Shown here: one piece after another, positions 10,801 through 19,942 of the stretch
Layout of the letters: each line of letters begins with the position of its first letter
Numbering within the stretch: the first letter of the stretch is position 1
Source of the DNA: Chromatiales bacterium
GTDB lineage: Bacteria; Pseudomonadota; Gammaproteobacteria; Thiohalomonadales; Thiohalomonadaceae
Length of the DNA stretch: 32,829 nucleotides
NCBI GenBank assembly: GCA_030640985.1
Contig: DAOWII010000022.1
Span: forward strand, 1 to 32,829
Reading direction: 5' to 3'
Program-made: the position numbers and the translations under genes
The notes under the pieces: generated by a model
Database searches by the model: none
Told to the model about the DNA's origin: nothing
Seen by the model: the letters and a program-made list of their open reading frames with translations, nothing else

Positions 10801-11470
10801 AAAAGTAACTGGAGCAGGACAGTGGTATATCAAAAATAACCGTACTGAAATTCAATGGAAACTAGAGTCAGGTCACTTTGGAAAAATGATGGAAACATTG
10901 GATACTGCTAGTGTTATCACAAAAGGGAAAACTCACAGTAGCGGGTTATTCTACTGGCCGGGATCACCGGCTGATTTTTATTGGGGGCAATTAGGAGGCA
11001 AGGTTCACACGGAGATAAAGAATGGCAATCTTGATGAGGTGGAGCCAGGTTCTGCTCGCCTGCTGGGCTTACTGAGTTTACAGGCTTTACCAAAGAGATT
11101 GTTCCTTGATTTCAGCGATATGTTTAGTAAAGGGGTGGACTTTAGTAGGTTAAGTGGTGATTTTAAGATAGATAAGGGTGATGCTTCAACCAGTAATGTG
11201 AAAATCAAGACACTGGTTGGAGAAATCGACATTATCGGACGTACTCACCTGGAAAAAGAGGACATTGATCAGATTGTTACTGTTAATCCCGATGTTACAG
11301 GGAGTTTGCCTGTGGCAGGCTATTTGGCTGGTGGCCCGCAACTGGGTGCTATTATGCTATTTTTTAAGCAAGTATTTGGCAAAAAAATAGCAAAGGCCAA
11401 CAAGGTCCAATATCAGGTAACTGGGACCTGGGATGATCCTGTTATTACCAAACTCAAAGACGGGAATTGA
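7850..11470 (+). CDS. yhdP: YhdP family (AsmA-like/DUF3971) envelope protein, TTG start
   Basis: 1206 aa with one N-terminal TM segment (LLWYSTVTVIIVTAVILVLARIAL); C-terminal VTVNPDVTGSLPVAGYLAGGPQLGAIMLFFKQVFGKKI..QYQVTGTWDDPVI typical of YhdP; directly after rng. Confidence 0.88.
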   Translation: MQSRKITARIGSLLWYSTVTVIIVTAVILVLARIALPRVESYHSQVELKISEYIGQPVKISSLDARLIGISPSLIFKNVRLLDKPGEQTIARFTEAHISLDIIASLRRQKFTFGKLTVLGVRLQLERRTDGSFLLQGVVLPVKKTKQKNLRESQLVTWLLSQKNLAIGDSRLEWHDNLANSPELIFEDVNLELRNSGDRHQLNGSAKLPAHIGEELQIALDISGDVQRSSDWQGDVYAKAKGLRSFDWLPASFLKGTGIKQGGMNTRLWSHWKEGKLYSGEGEFSIRDLKLTRQSVEPVIINRVSGQLALQHENEYWNVDVNISQLERDGHSWLPTHVQLEKSDKDKSGRLLSNYLKMEDVAALAIFIPGLEKDQLERLRSISPYGEFKNVGLEYHSDGTFRARTDFDNAGMLAWEKLPGLSGLDGDFQFDGLNLVLNLDSKDTLIEFPGLFRTPVEFSTLEGVLKAQKIGTGWQLNSDSIHARNTDINAQLGLTLALPESGIPYIDLRGEFQDGRAEGVHTYYPTSIMKDSLVEWLEQAFRHGRILAGGIIFHGPVKSFPFADKQGRFEAAFTTDDLELDYMEGWPRLTDVESEVVFEGDGMNISVNSAWIFDSHIRNSQISIPRFKTARLGITAEAQGPLADVLKFVIESPLIEPLTETLSSFKTSGESQVEVTLDIPLAAKEKKHRGTHVVGHIYLDNNKFQVVEGVELTQLSGKVDFDDTDFESEQLNAHIFAEPASLAITTEDHGNAAITRIIAEGHAKGAVLDKNLDLPFLSYLHGRTTWDGLLTIPHSENSETTLNIESDLEGMAVDLPDPLGKLKSTTGKLTINQYLSGARNGQLLLNYNDLINTNMQLDKENFNLQRMGVHIGAKPIELPDTDIIYLTGALDEVDLSEWGKVFGAEEGSDESLPPLQIVLDRMHVISHEGEDSHELTDLSNLPPISAWVGQFSYDNMHFEQFAFQTSYRAGRMDINDIFLVGSSIKVTGAGQWYIKNNRTEIQWKLESGHFGKMMETLDTASVITKGKTHSSGLFYWPGSPADFYWGQLGGKVHTEIKNGNLDEVEPGSARLLGLLSLQALPKRLFLDFSDMFSKGVDFSRLSGDFKIDKGDASTSNVKIKTLVGEIDIIGRTHLEKEDIDQIVTVNPDVTGSLPVAGYLAGGPQLGAIMLFFKQVFGKKIAKANKVQYQVTGTWDDPVITKLKDGN

Positions 11471-11570
11471 AGGCTGTCCCTAGTGAAAATAAGTGCTATG
11501 CTCCTTCTATGGGCAGGTATAAAAATTACAAATTGGTAATATCTTTTTTTGTTAGATGGGGGTGTTTTTA

Positions 11571-12395
11571 GTGAGTTATGTTGCCGCCATTCAAATGGCT
11601 TCCGGCCCGAATATTAATGCGAATCTTTTAGAAGCCGACAGACTTATCAGTCAGGCAGTCACTGCCGGTGCAGAGCTGGTAGTGCTGCCAGAAAATTTTG
11701 CATTAATGAGCATGACGGAACAAGACAATGTAAGCCAGCGCGAAAAGGCGGGAGCTGGGCAAATTCAGGATTTCATGGCCGAACAAGCGGCGCATCATGG
11801 TATCTGGCTGGTGGGCGGGACGATCCCACTGGAAAGTGGCTCACCTGAACATATACGTGCTGCGTGTTTACTCTTTAATGACAAGGGAAAACAGGTTGCC
11901 CGTTACGATAAAATTCATTTATTTGATGTTTCATTGGATGAGACTGGTGAAAATTATACCGAGTCTGACACTATTGAACCGGGAAATGCTCCGGTAGTGG
12001 TAGACACACCTTTTGGTCGTCTGGGGCTGGCGGTCTGTTACGATCTACGTTTTCCGGAGTTGTTCCGTACTATGCTTCAATACGATGTTGAAATTATAGC
12101 AGTTCCTTCAGCCTTCACCGCCATTACCGGTCGCGCTCATTGGGAGGTTCTGGTGCGTGCACGGGCAATTGAAAACCTTTCTTACCTGATTGCCTCGGCT
12201 CAGGGAGGGTATCATGCTAATTCGCGGGAAACTCATGGTGATAGCATGATCGTCGATCCGTGGGGAGTGGTCCTTGATCGGCTTCCACGAGGTTCGGGTT
12301 TTGTTATTGCAAAAATTGACCGTGAACGGCTGAAAGGTATTCGGCAAAAGTTTCCTGCGCTTGAACATCGTAAAATGGCTTACCAACCCGTCTAG
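11571..12395 (+). CDS. Carbon-nitrogen hydrolase, Nit1/NitB-like (probable deaminated glutathione amidase)
   Basis: VVLPENFALM, YDKIHLFDV and LAVCYDLRFPELFR nitrilase catalytic motifs (E-K-C). GTG at 11571 has a GGGGGTG Shine-Dalgarno-like sequence and fits family N-termini better than the ATG at 11556. Confidence 0.88.
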   Translation: MSYVAAIQMASGPNINANLLEADRLISQAVTAGAELVVLPENFALMSMTEQDNVSQREKAGAGQIQDFMAEQAAHHGIWLVGGTIPLESGSPEHIRAACLLFNDKGKQVARYDKIHLFDVSLDETGENYTESDTIEPGNAPVVVDTPFGRLGLAVCYDLRFPELFRTMLQYDVEIIAVPSAFTAITGRAHWEVLVRARAIENLSYLIASAQGGYHANSRETHGDSMIVDPWGVVLDRLPRGSGFVIAKIDRERLKGIRQKFPALEHRKMAYQPV

Positions 12396-12561
12396 CTATA
12401 TAATTACATTAGGTTATTTAAAAATAAATAGCTTGAGAACAAGCTTGTCCTGAGTGATTTGTACTGAAGTTATTATAATAGATCTGAGTGCCTTTCCATT
12501 TTTTGTTCCCAACTTACAGTGCATAGTATTAAGTTTACTTCCCTAAAAGGTATGATGTCGT

Positions 12562-12876
12562 ATGAGTGATTTTGATAATGTTTCAGTGGTAAAAGAAGCT
12601 AATATTTACTTCGATGGTGGTGTTACGAGTCGGACAATTATATTTGCGACAGGAGAAGAAAAAGCTTTAGGTGTTATGTTGCCTGGTGAGTACAGGTTTA
12701 ATACGGCCAAGAAAGAGTTGATGGAGATTCAGTCTGGAGTAGTCGAAGTACTGCTCCCTGGAGGCTCAAATTGGCTGAGTGTTTCAGGTGGTGAAAGTTT
12801 CGAAGTGCCGGGTAATGCTGCATTCGATATTAAGGTGTCAGAAATTACGGATTATTGTTGTTCATTTTTAGATTAA
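12562..12876 (+). CDS. ppnP: Pyrimidine/purine nucleoside phosphorylase PpnP (DUF1255)
   Basis: 104 aa; NIYFDGGVTSRTIIF...KALGVMLPGEYRFNTAKKELMEIQSGVVEVLLPG...FEVPGNAAFDIKV cupin pattern. Confidence 0.9.
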   Translation: MSDFDNVSVVKEANIYFDGGVTSRTIIFATGEEKALGVMLPGEYRFNTAKKELMEIQSGVVEVLLPGGSNWLSVSGGESFEVPGNAAFDIKVSEITDYCCSFLD

Positions 12877-12878
12877 AT

Positions 12879-13403
12879 CTATGATCTATCTTCACCGGAA
12901 GATGACTCCATGAGTTCGCGCAAATAACGAAATAATTGCCGACTACTTGCAGGCGGCTTGTTTAATTTCTGTTCTCGTTGTGCACTGCGTATCCATTGCC
13001 GTAACTGCTGGCGGTCACACGCGGGGTATTCTCCAACCAGTTCACTGAGGGCTGTATCGCCTTCTTCCAATAATCGATCTCGCCACTTTTCAATCCTATG
13101 GAGTCTGGCTGTGGACTGGGCATCACGGTTTAGGAGCTTATCCAACGCAGACTCGATGGGTTCTGCATCAATGTTGCGCATCAGTTTTCCAATGTATTGC
13201 CGCTGGCGTTTTAAAGCACTATGACTCTTTATTTTTTGTGCATCATGGATGGCTGATTGGAGATTGTCAGGTAGCTGGATGGTTTGCAGTTTTTTGGAGC
13301 TAAGGGCAATTAAGGCTTCTCCCAGTTTTTGCAATGCATGACTCTCCCGCTTTAGCTGGCTTTTGCTAACAGGAAGGTCATCATTATTTGCTTCTTCACT
13401 CAT
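12879..13403 (-). CDS. darP: Ribosome biogenesis factor DarP/YjgA (DUF615)
   Basis: VSKSQLKRESHALQKLGEALI; SHSALKRQRQYIGKLMRN; WRDRLLEEGDTALSELVGEYPACDRQQLRQWIRSAQREQ. Start chosen at MSEEANNDD because the upstream ORF extension overlaps mgtE. Confidence 0.92.
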   Translation of the reverse strand: MSEEANNDDLPVSKSQLKRESHALQKLGEALIALSSKKLQTIQLPDNLQSAIHDAQKIKSHSALKRQRQYIGKLMRNIDAEPIESALDKLLNRDAQSTARLHRIEKWRDRLLEEGDTALSELVGEYPACDRQQLRQWIRSAQREQKLNKPPASSRQLFRYLRELMESSSGEDRS

Positions 13404-13422
13404 TGGAATATTCATAGACTCC

Positions 13423-14787
13423 CTAGACAAGAAATAATGCAGCCAGTCCGAGGAAGGCGAAGAAACCAATTACGTCGGTAATAGTGGTGAGCACCACGCT
13501 ACCCGCCAGGGCAGGGTCAGCCCCAACCCGGCGTAATAATAGTGGGATGGTGGCCCCAGCAAATGCGGCTACGAACATATTAATAATGATGGCCGCAGCG
13601 ATGATTAAACCAAGTACTATGCTGTCAAACCACCAGAATGCAGCGATGGCGATGACGATGGCCCAGGCAATACCGTTGAGTACTCCGACCATTAATTCCT
13701 TAAGCAGTAGCTGCCGGGCGTTGTGTTTACTTACCTGACCTAACGCCATGCCGCGAATAGTCAGAGTCAGAGTTTGACTGCCAGCAATACCACCCATGCT
13801 TGCAACAATGGGCATGAGGACAGCCAGTGCAACCATTTTCTCAATGGTCGCATCGAACAGGCCAATAACAAATGCGGCCAGAAATGCGGTGAGTAAATTA
13901 ACACCCAGCCAGACCGCCCTGCGTCGACTGCTGGAAATGACCGGTGCGAACATATCCTCTTCTTCACTCAAACCGGCCATACCCATGAATGAGTGCTCGG
14001 CTTCATCGCGGATGACATCAACCACATCATCAATGGTGATGCGGCCAAGGAGAATACCAGCATCATCAAGTACCGGTGCGGTTACCAGATCGCGACGTTC
14101 GAACAGGTTGGCCACATCGGTGGCCGGGGTATCGGCGCTAATAACTTCAACATCACTGCTCATGACTTCAGAGACAGCCAGAGAGGTATTTCTTGTCAGT
14201 AGTTTAGTGAGTGCCAGCAGACCCAGGAACTTTCCATCGCGGTCCACAACCATCAGACTATCGGTAGTGGCCGGAATTTCACCCAGTTGTTGCAGGTAGC
14301 ATTGTACTACGTCCAGGGTAATGTCTGCGCGTACCGTAATGGTGTCCACATTCATTAGACCGCCGGCGGTGTCTTCCGGGTACGAAAGAACCGACTCCAG
14401 GCGATGACGGTTTTGTGCATCCATGCTGTCCAGAATGTGCTGAACAACATCCTCTGGCATTTCCGGTAGAATGTCAACCAGATCATCGGTATCCAGCCCT
14501 TCAGTGGCGGCAACCAGTTCATGAGACGCCATATCCTTGATCAGGGTGGCGCGGACGCTATCATTAACCTGGGTCAGAACATCCCCGTTTACCTCAGGGC
14601 TTACCTGTTCCCATAGAATACTTCGATCTTCAACAGGAAGCGCTTCCAGGAGTGAGGCGATTTCGGCCGGATGTAACTTTGCCAGCAGTTCGGGAACCTG
14701 ATCCAGGGAACCTTCATGCAGGGAAGTATGCAGCTGATTTAGCTGTTCCTGATGTTTTTCTTGTTCAGTTATTTCGGCCATGGACAA
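13423..14787 (-). CDS. mgtE: Magnesium transporter MgtE
   Basis: LHPAEIASLLEALP N-domain, two CBS domains, C-terminal TM region with GGIAGSQTLTLTIRGMALG. Confidence 0.96.
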   Translation of the reverse strand: MSMAEITEQEKHQEQLNQLHTSLHEGSLDQVPELLAKLHPAEIASLLEALPVEDRSILWEQVSPEVNGDVLTQVNDSVRATLIKDMASHELVAATEGLDTDDLVDILPEMPEDVVQHILDSMDAQNRHRLESVLSYPEDTAGGLMNVDTITVRADITLDVVQCYLQQLGEIPATTDSLMVVDRDGKFLGLLALTKLLTRNTSLAVSEVMSSDVEVISADTPATDVANLFERRDLVTAPVLDDAGILLGRITIDDVVDVIRDEAEHSFMGMAGLSEEEDMFAPVISSSRRRAVWLGVNLLTAFLAAFVIGLFDATIEKMVALAVLMPIVASMGGIAGSQTLTLTIRGMALGQVSKHNARQLLLKELMVGVLNGIAWAIVIAIAAFWWFDSIVLGLIIAAAIIINMFVAAFAGATIPLLLRRVGADPALAGSVVLTTITDVIGFFAFLGLAALFLV

Positions 14788-14899
14788 TCTACACTCTCAT
14801 TTACCAGCTAAAGTGTAGCAAGGGGAGATGATAAAGGGAAAAAATCTTGTGATAGCTGTTGTTTTATAGTGTAGAAGGGGGCAAGTAATTGGCTGCGCC

Positions 14900-15169
14900 C
14901 TAGTTTTCTTCGCCAAAGCGCTGTCGAATTAATTCTTCCAGGCACGCCAGTGCTTCTACTTCATCTTCACCACGGGCTGATAACTGAATGGTCATTCCTT
15001 TGGCTGCGGCCAACATCATGACCCCCATGATACTTTTGCCATTAACCTTACGGCCATCATGGGCCAAGACTATATTACTATTAAATTCGCTGGCGAGGCC
15101 AACGAACTTGGCAGCAGCACGGGCATGCAAGCCCAGTTTATTGACGATGGTAATATCTTTTTCCAACAT
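14900..15169 (-). CDS. HPr family phosphocarrier protein
   Basis: NKLGLHARAAAKF (His-15 site) and GKSIMGVMMLAAAKG (Ser-46 site). Confidence 0.95.
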   Translation of the reverse strand: MLEKDITIVNKLGLHARAAAKFVGLASEFNSNIVLAHDGRKVNGKSIMGVMMLAAAKGMTIQLSARGEDEVEALACLEELIRQRFGEEN

Positions 15170-15178
15170 ATGACTCGT

Positions 15179-15583
15179 TTATAATTTGATAGGTGGGGAG
15201 TTACACAACATGACACCACTTTGTCCGCCAGCAATGGCTTTTTCGAGCAGGGTATCAAGATCCAGTTTCGGGTAATTAAAGATTTTAAATAGCATGGGCA
15301 GGTTCACTCCTGAAACGACCTGGATGTTGGTACCGTTCGCCAGTTTCGAGGCAATATTAGCAGGTGTGGCACCAAACATATCCGTGAGTATTAGTACGCC
15401 ATCTCCCTGGTTTAGCTTTTCAATCCGGTTGCGGGCTTCATTGAGTTTTAGTTCTGGATCGGCATCACAAGGGACTTCGACCACTTCGGTCATTAGTGGG
15501 CTGTGACCGAGCAGGGTTTGGGCTGTTTGTAGTAAAACTGAACCAAACTTCTCATGGGTAATGAGGAGGATGCCTACGTTCAT
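15179..15583 (-). CDS. PTS EIIA component, mannose/fructose family
   Basis: GILLITHEKFGSVLL active-site His; DGVLILTDMFGATPANIASKL. Confidence 0.94.
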   Translation of the reverse strand: MNVGILLITHEKFGSVLLQTAQTLLGHSPLMTEVVEVPCDADPELKLNEARNRIEKLNQGDGVLILTDMFGATPANIASKLANGTNIQVVSGVNLPMLFKIFNYPKLDLDTLLEKAIAGGQSGVMLCNSPPIKL

Positions 15584-16437
15584 GGGAGTTCCCGGTGTCG
15601 AGCCAGAGTGTTGGAAGGACGATCTTTAAAGTGTCGTGACAGGCGTTCGACAAAGTAGACTGAGCGGTGTTGACCACCGGTGCAACCAATGGCAATGGTT
15701 AAATAGGTGCGATTATCTCCTTCAAACTCCGGTATCCAGCGTTCGATGAAGTGACAAATGTCTGCAAACATATTGCCCACGCTTGTTTCATTTTCCAGGA
15801 AACTTACTACTTCAGGATCCTGGCCTGACAATCCACGCAAGTCCTTATTCCAGTGTGGGTTGGGCAGGCACCGGACATCAAATACAAAATCAGCTTCCAC
15901 CGGAATACCATGCTTAAAGCCAAATGACTGAAACAGTATCGCCATACTTTCGGTGTCATCCTTGCCCAGCTTGACCTTAACCAGATCACGTAATTGATGT
16001 ACATTGGTTTGACTGGTGTCGAGGGTTTTGTCTGCCTGGGATGATACTGGCTTTAACAACAGTCGTTCCTGGTGAATTGCTTCCTCCAGTGGAATATCTT
16101 CACTGGTAAGAGGGTGGCGGCGGCGGGTTTCACTGAAACGTTTTATCAGGGTTGCATCATCGGCATCGAGAAAGATAATCTGACAGTCGATACCAGCCTT
16201 TTCCAGTTGTTCCAGTGTCGTTGAGAACTCAGATAAATCATTGCTTGAATTTCGTGCATCAATACCAACAGCAGCACTATGATGACGTTTAGACATGCTT
16301 TTAACCATTTCTGCAGCAAACTCGGGTAGCATGGCAACGGGTAAGTTGTCAGTACAGTAGAATCCCAGGTCTTCCAGTGCATGTAAGACTACACTTTTAC
16401 CTGCGCCGGAAATTCCGCTGATAATAAAAAGCTTCAT
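15580..16437 (-). CDS. rapZ: RNase adapter protein RapZ
   Basis: GISGAGKSVVLHALEDLGFYCTDNLP; VDFVFDVRCLPNPHW-type motif; IGCTGGQHRSVYFVERL. Confidence 0.97.
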   Translation of the reverse strand: MKLFIISGISGAGKSVVLHALEDLGFYCTDNLPVAMLPEFAAEMVKSMSKRHHSAAVGIDARNSSNDLSEFSTTLEQLEKAGIDCQIIFLDADDATLIKRFSETRRRHPLTSEDIPLEEAIHQERLLLKPVSSQADKTLDTSQTNVHQLRDLVKVKLGKDDTESMAILFQSFGFKHGIPVEADFVFDVRCLPNPHWNKDLRGLSGQDPEVVSFLENETSVGNMFADICHFIERWIPEFEGDNRTYLTIAIGCTGGQHRSVYFVERLSRHFKDRPSNTLARHRELP

Positions 16438-17384
16438 GGGTTATTTTGTTCCAGTTTCTTTCGCTGCCGTTCAATAAAGTCTTCTGCAGCATTATAGCCG
16501 TTATAGTAAAGAGTGTGATTTCGTGCCGCCGCTTCTATTAGTACGGCAATGTTTCGGCCGGGTGCGATGGGCAACTGAATTTCTGGAACTTCAACTTCTA
16601 GCAGGTGGCGGTATTTTTGAGTACCCTGGAGGCGGTCTATTTCTGCGGGCTTTAGTGTACCTGTTGGTACCAGGTTGATGATTAGCCGCAGATTTTTAGT
16701 TAACTTGATAGCGCTGTCGCCAAACATGGCGCGAACATTGAGTACCCCCAGGCCCCTGACTTCAAGAAAGTCACGTAACAACTCCGGGCAACTACCTCGT
16801 AGTGTAATGGGTGAGACTCGCGTGAACTCGGGTGCATCATCGGCAACCAGGCGGTGTCCACGGGTAATGAGTTCAAGCGCCAGTTCACTTTTCCCCACAG
16901 AGCTCTCTCCTGTGAGAAGTACACCGATACCCGCAACATCCATAAAGACGCCGTGGATGATCAGTTTTTCAGCCAGCAATTTGTCCAGGAAATAATTGAC
17001 ATGGCCAATGAGTTTGTTGCTGGGAAGTGTAGACGTAAACAGGGCAGTGTGATTTTTTTTCGCCGCGTGAATTAATTCTTTCGGAGGCGTTAGTCCAAGT
17101 GCAATGACCACCATAGCTGTATTATCGGAGAACAGATGTGCCAGGGAGTCGGAGAGTGTATTTTTCCCGAGACCCTTCAGGTAGTCTAGTTCCGATGCTC
17201 CCAGTACCTGGATACTGTGGGGGTGTATGAAATTAAGATGTCCAATATAGGACACTGATGTCGTATTTCCGTCTTCCGGAGTAATTAAACGTTCCGCACT
17301 CTCTTTACCAGTTAACCACTTTAGTTCAAGGAGGTCTTTATAACCTTCAAACAGGGTGTTAACTGTGACGGCAGGGGTAGACAT
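16434..17384 (-). CDS. hprK: HPr kinase/phosphorylase
   Basis: GVLLTGESSVGKSELALELITRGHRLVADDAPE Walker A; LEVRGLGVLNVRAMFGDSAI HprK signature. Confidence 0.97.
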   Translation of the reverse strand: MSTPAVTVNTLFEGYKDLLELKWLTGKESAERLITPEDGNTTSVSYIGHLNFIHPHSIQVLGASELDYLKGLGKNTLSDSLAHLFSDNTAMVVIALGLTPPKELIHAAKKNHTALFTSTLPSNKLIGHVNYFLDKLLAEKLIIHGVFMDVAGIGVLLTGESSVGKSELALELITRGHRLVADDAPEFTRVSPITLRGSCPELLRDFLEVRGLGVLNVRAMFGDSAIKLTKNLRLIINLVPTGTLKPAEIDRLQGTQKYRHLLEVEVPEIQLPIAPGRNIAVLIEAAARNHTLYYNGYNAAEDFIERQRKKLEQNNP

Positions 17385-17385
17385 A

Positions 17386-17871
17386 TCAATGTTCGGGTTG
17401 GGCCTGCGTAATGAGCGCTAAAATCTTTTCACTTGAATTTGATTCCCGCAGGTCCTGGCGTAGAGATTCATCTCTGAATATGGTCGCCAGTTGTGACAGC
17501 AGTTGCAAGTGCTCGTCAGTGGAGTTTTCGGGTACAAGTAAGGCAAAAAACAGGTCGACGGGCTGGTTGTCGATGGCATCATAATCAATGCCTTGCTGAA
17601 GCTTGATAAAAGCCCCGATAGTTTCTTCACTACTTTTTACCCGGCCATGGGGGATTGCTATCCCATGGCCGAGTCCTGTACTCCCCAGTCGTTCACGAGC
17701 GATAAGACTGTCAAATATTTCTGCAGCAATAAATGTGTCACTGCTATCGGCAATAAGCGTACTTAAATATTCGAGCACCCGTTTCTTGCTACTTGCAGTC
17801 ACATCGCAGGCGATACGATCAGGGGTAAGTAAGTTGGTTACGTGCATAATAGAGCTCTGTAAAATAGACAC
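17386..17871 (-). CDS. ptsN: PTS IIA-like nitrogen-regulatory protein PtsN
   Basis: LGSTGLGHGIAIPHGR active-site motif; rpoN-hpf-ptsN order. Confidence 0.96.
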   Translation of the reverse strand: MSILQSSIMHVTNLLTPDRIACDVTASSKKRVLEYLSTLIADSSDTFIAAEIFDSLIARERLGSTGLGHGIAIPHGRVKSSEETIGAFIKLQQGIDYDAIDNQPVDLFFALLVPENSTDEHLQLLSQLATIFRDESLRQDLRESNSSEKILALITQAQPEH

Positions 17872-17892
17872 GGATTATTAAAGTTGAATATA

Positions 17893-18219
17893 TTATTCAA
17901 CTTCCTGGTGTTTTAATGAAGACTCACCTCGGTGGTGATCCTTAACTTTTTCCTTATGCTTTTTAACTTGTCTGTCCAGTTTGTCGACCAGTGCATCGAT
18001 GGCTGCATACATGTCTTCATTTTCAGCATCAGCAAATAAATTTCCGCCTGTGACATGGACGGTGGCTTCTGCTTTTTGTCGCAGTTTCTCAACACTTAAA
18101 ATAACATGGACGTTAGTAACTGAATCAAAATGGCGTTCCAGACGTTCCAGTTTGCTTGTGACATAATCACGCATGGAGTCGGTAATATCTACATGATGTC
18201 CAGTAATGTTAAGTTGCAT
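17893..18219 (-). CDS. hpf: Ribosome hibernation promoting factor
   Basis: MQLNITGHHVDITDSMRDYVTSKLERLERHFD; AAIDALVDKLDRQVKKHKEK. Confidence 0.95.
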   Translation of the reverse strand: MQLNITGHHVDITDSMRDYVTSKLERLERHFDSVTNVHVILSVEKLRQKAEATVHVTGGNLFADAENEDMYAAIDALVDKLDRQVKKHKEKVKDHHRGESSLKHQEVE

Positions 18220-18247
18220 AGTGTGTTTCTCCTCTTATGGTGCCTGT

Positions 18248-19705
18248 TTATGCCAGGCGTTTACGTTCATTTGATGGCGGGATATTCATGGCTTCCCGGT
18301 ATTTAGCGATAGTACGTCGCGCCACATTGATACCTTGTTCTGAAAGAACGGTTGCAATTTTGCTGTCGCTGAGTGGTTTGGCAATATTTTCTTCTGCGAT
18401 CATTTCCTTGATGAATGCCCGGATAGCTGTGGATGAACATTCACCACCTGCTGCAGTACTTACGTGGCTGGAAAAGAAATATTTTAGTTCAAAAATTCCA
18501 CGAGGTGTATGTAGATATTTTCGGGTGGTCACCCGGGAAATGGTTGATTCATGCATATCTACTTCCTGAGCAATATCATGTAGCACTAATGCTTTCATGG
18601 CTACGTCACCGTGTTCCAGAAAACCACGTTGGCGTTCGACAATACACTTGGCAACCTTAAGTAAGGTTTCATTCCGGCTTTGCAGGCTCTTGATAAACCA
18701 ACGTGCTTCTTGCAAATGGTTTTTCATATAAGTGGAATCGCCAGTGTTATTAACCTGTTTAATCAGGCTGGCATAATGATTGTTGATACGTAATCGTGGT
18801 GAGGCTTCCTGATTCAGTTCTACACGCCAGCTACCATTAGTGCGTCTAACATACACATCGGGGGTGATATATTCCGGTTTGCTGTTACTGATCTGGCTAC
18901 CGGGCCTGGGGTTAAGTGACTGGATAAGTTCCAGGGTACTGCGCAGGGTGTCTTCATCAAGCTTTAGGCGGCGCTTGAGTTGGTTGTAATCATGGTTTGC
19001 CAGCAAGTCGAAATAGTCTTCCAGCAGGTGTCGGGCCTCATTTATCCACGGGGTTTCTTCGGCAATACTGCGCAGTTGAAGTAACAGGCTTTCACGGAGA
19101 TTGCGTGCTGCTATTCCTGGAGGGTCAAAGTTTTGAATAGTGTGGAGTACCGCCTCGACTTCATCCAGTTCAACCTCCATCTCTGTTGGCAGGGATTGGT
19201 GTAGCTCCTCAAGTGTTGTTGCGAGAAACCCATCATCATTAATATCATCAATGATGGTTTCACCAATGGTTTGATCTCGTTCACTTATCGGGACCATGCC
19301 GAGCTGCCATAACAGGCCTTCGCGTAAACCTTCCTCTGTGGTATCTCCTGTTTCAAACTGGCGATCATCAGCAGAATGACTGCTGGTACTTGTGGCAGGG
19401 CTGGTGTTGTCGTAGGTGTCTTCCCAGTTGCTGTCAACAGGTAACTCATCGGGAATAGTGGTGGGTTGAAGTTCCAGTTCCTCAGTCCTTTCCGCAGTCG
19501 TGTCAGCAGGGCTGTCGTCAGGTGTTTTCTGCTCTTCTGGCTCATCCTGGCCTTCCTCAAGCTCCAGCATCAGGTTGCTATCCAGTGCTTGCTGAATCTC
19601 CTGACGCAAATCCAGGGTAGACAGCTGCAACAGACGAATTGCCTGTTGCAATTGAGGCGTCATGGTGAGGTGTTGGCCGAGGCGGAGTTGTAGTGACTGC
19701 TTCAT
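18248..19705 (-). CDS. rpoN: RNA polymerase sigma-54 factor
   Basis: N-terminal [35 protein letters not shown]; RpoN box [22 protein letters not shown]. Confidence 0.98.
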   Translation of the reverse strand: MKQSLQLRLGQHLTMTPQLQQAIRLLQLSTLDLRQEIQQALDSNLMLELEEGQDEPEEQKTPDDSPADTTAERTEELELQPTTIPDELPVDSNWEDTYDNTSPATSTSSHSADDRQFETGDTTEEGLREGLLWQLGMVPISERDQTIGETIIDDINDDGFLATTLEELHQSLPTEMEVELDEVEAVLHTIQNFDPPGIAARNLRESLLLQLRSIAEETPWINEARHLLEDYFDLLANHDYNQLKRRLKLDEDTLRSTLELIQSLNPRPGSQISNSKPEYITPDVYVRRTNGSWRVELNQEASPRLRINNHYASLIKQVNNTGDSTYMKNHLQEARWFIKSLQSRNETLLKVAKCIVERQRGFLEHGDVAMKALVLHDIAQEVDMHESTISRVTTRKYLHTPRGIFELKYFFSSHVSTAAGGECSSTAIRAFIKEMIAEENIAKPLSDSKIATVLSEQGINVARRTIAKYREAMNIPPSNERKRLA

Positions 19706-19717
19706 TTTTTATTGGGG

Positions 19718-19736
19718 TGTCCGCATTGAGCGGACA
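19718..19736 (-). promoter_or_regulatory. Small hairpin in the rpoN 5' leader
   Basis: Perfect 7-bp inverted repeat TGTCCGC-ATTGA-GCGGACA, 12 bp upstream of the rpoN ATG (19705). Confidence 0.45.
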
Positions 19737-19942
19737 GTTTCATATTAACTTAATTTTGGCACTGATGGCAGTATTGGACATGTTTTATTTTTCCTTTTGT
19801 TCGGTTAGAGGTAATGATAGGTAAATCTACAATAGAACCATAACTTCATAACAAACCTATAGCACTTGTCGTGCTTACTTGCCAGTTATTGGAGAGTCTG
19901 TAAGCCAGGGATGCCATAGGTTTGTTCAGGGGCTCTTTGGCA

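Noticed and set aside
13796-14299. 167-aa plus-strand ORF
   Set aside because: Antisense to mgtE; Ser/Arg-rich shadow translation.
19756-19768. TTGGCACTGATGGC, considered as a sigma-54 -24/-12 promoter near rpoN
   Set aside because: GG-to-GC spacing is 8 bp rather than the required 10 bp, and it points away from rpoN.
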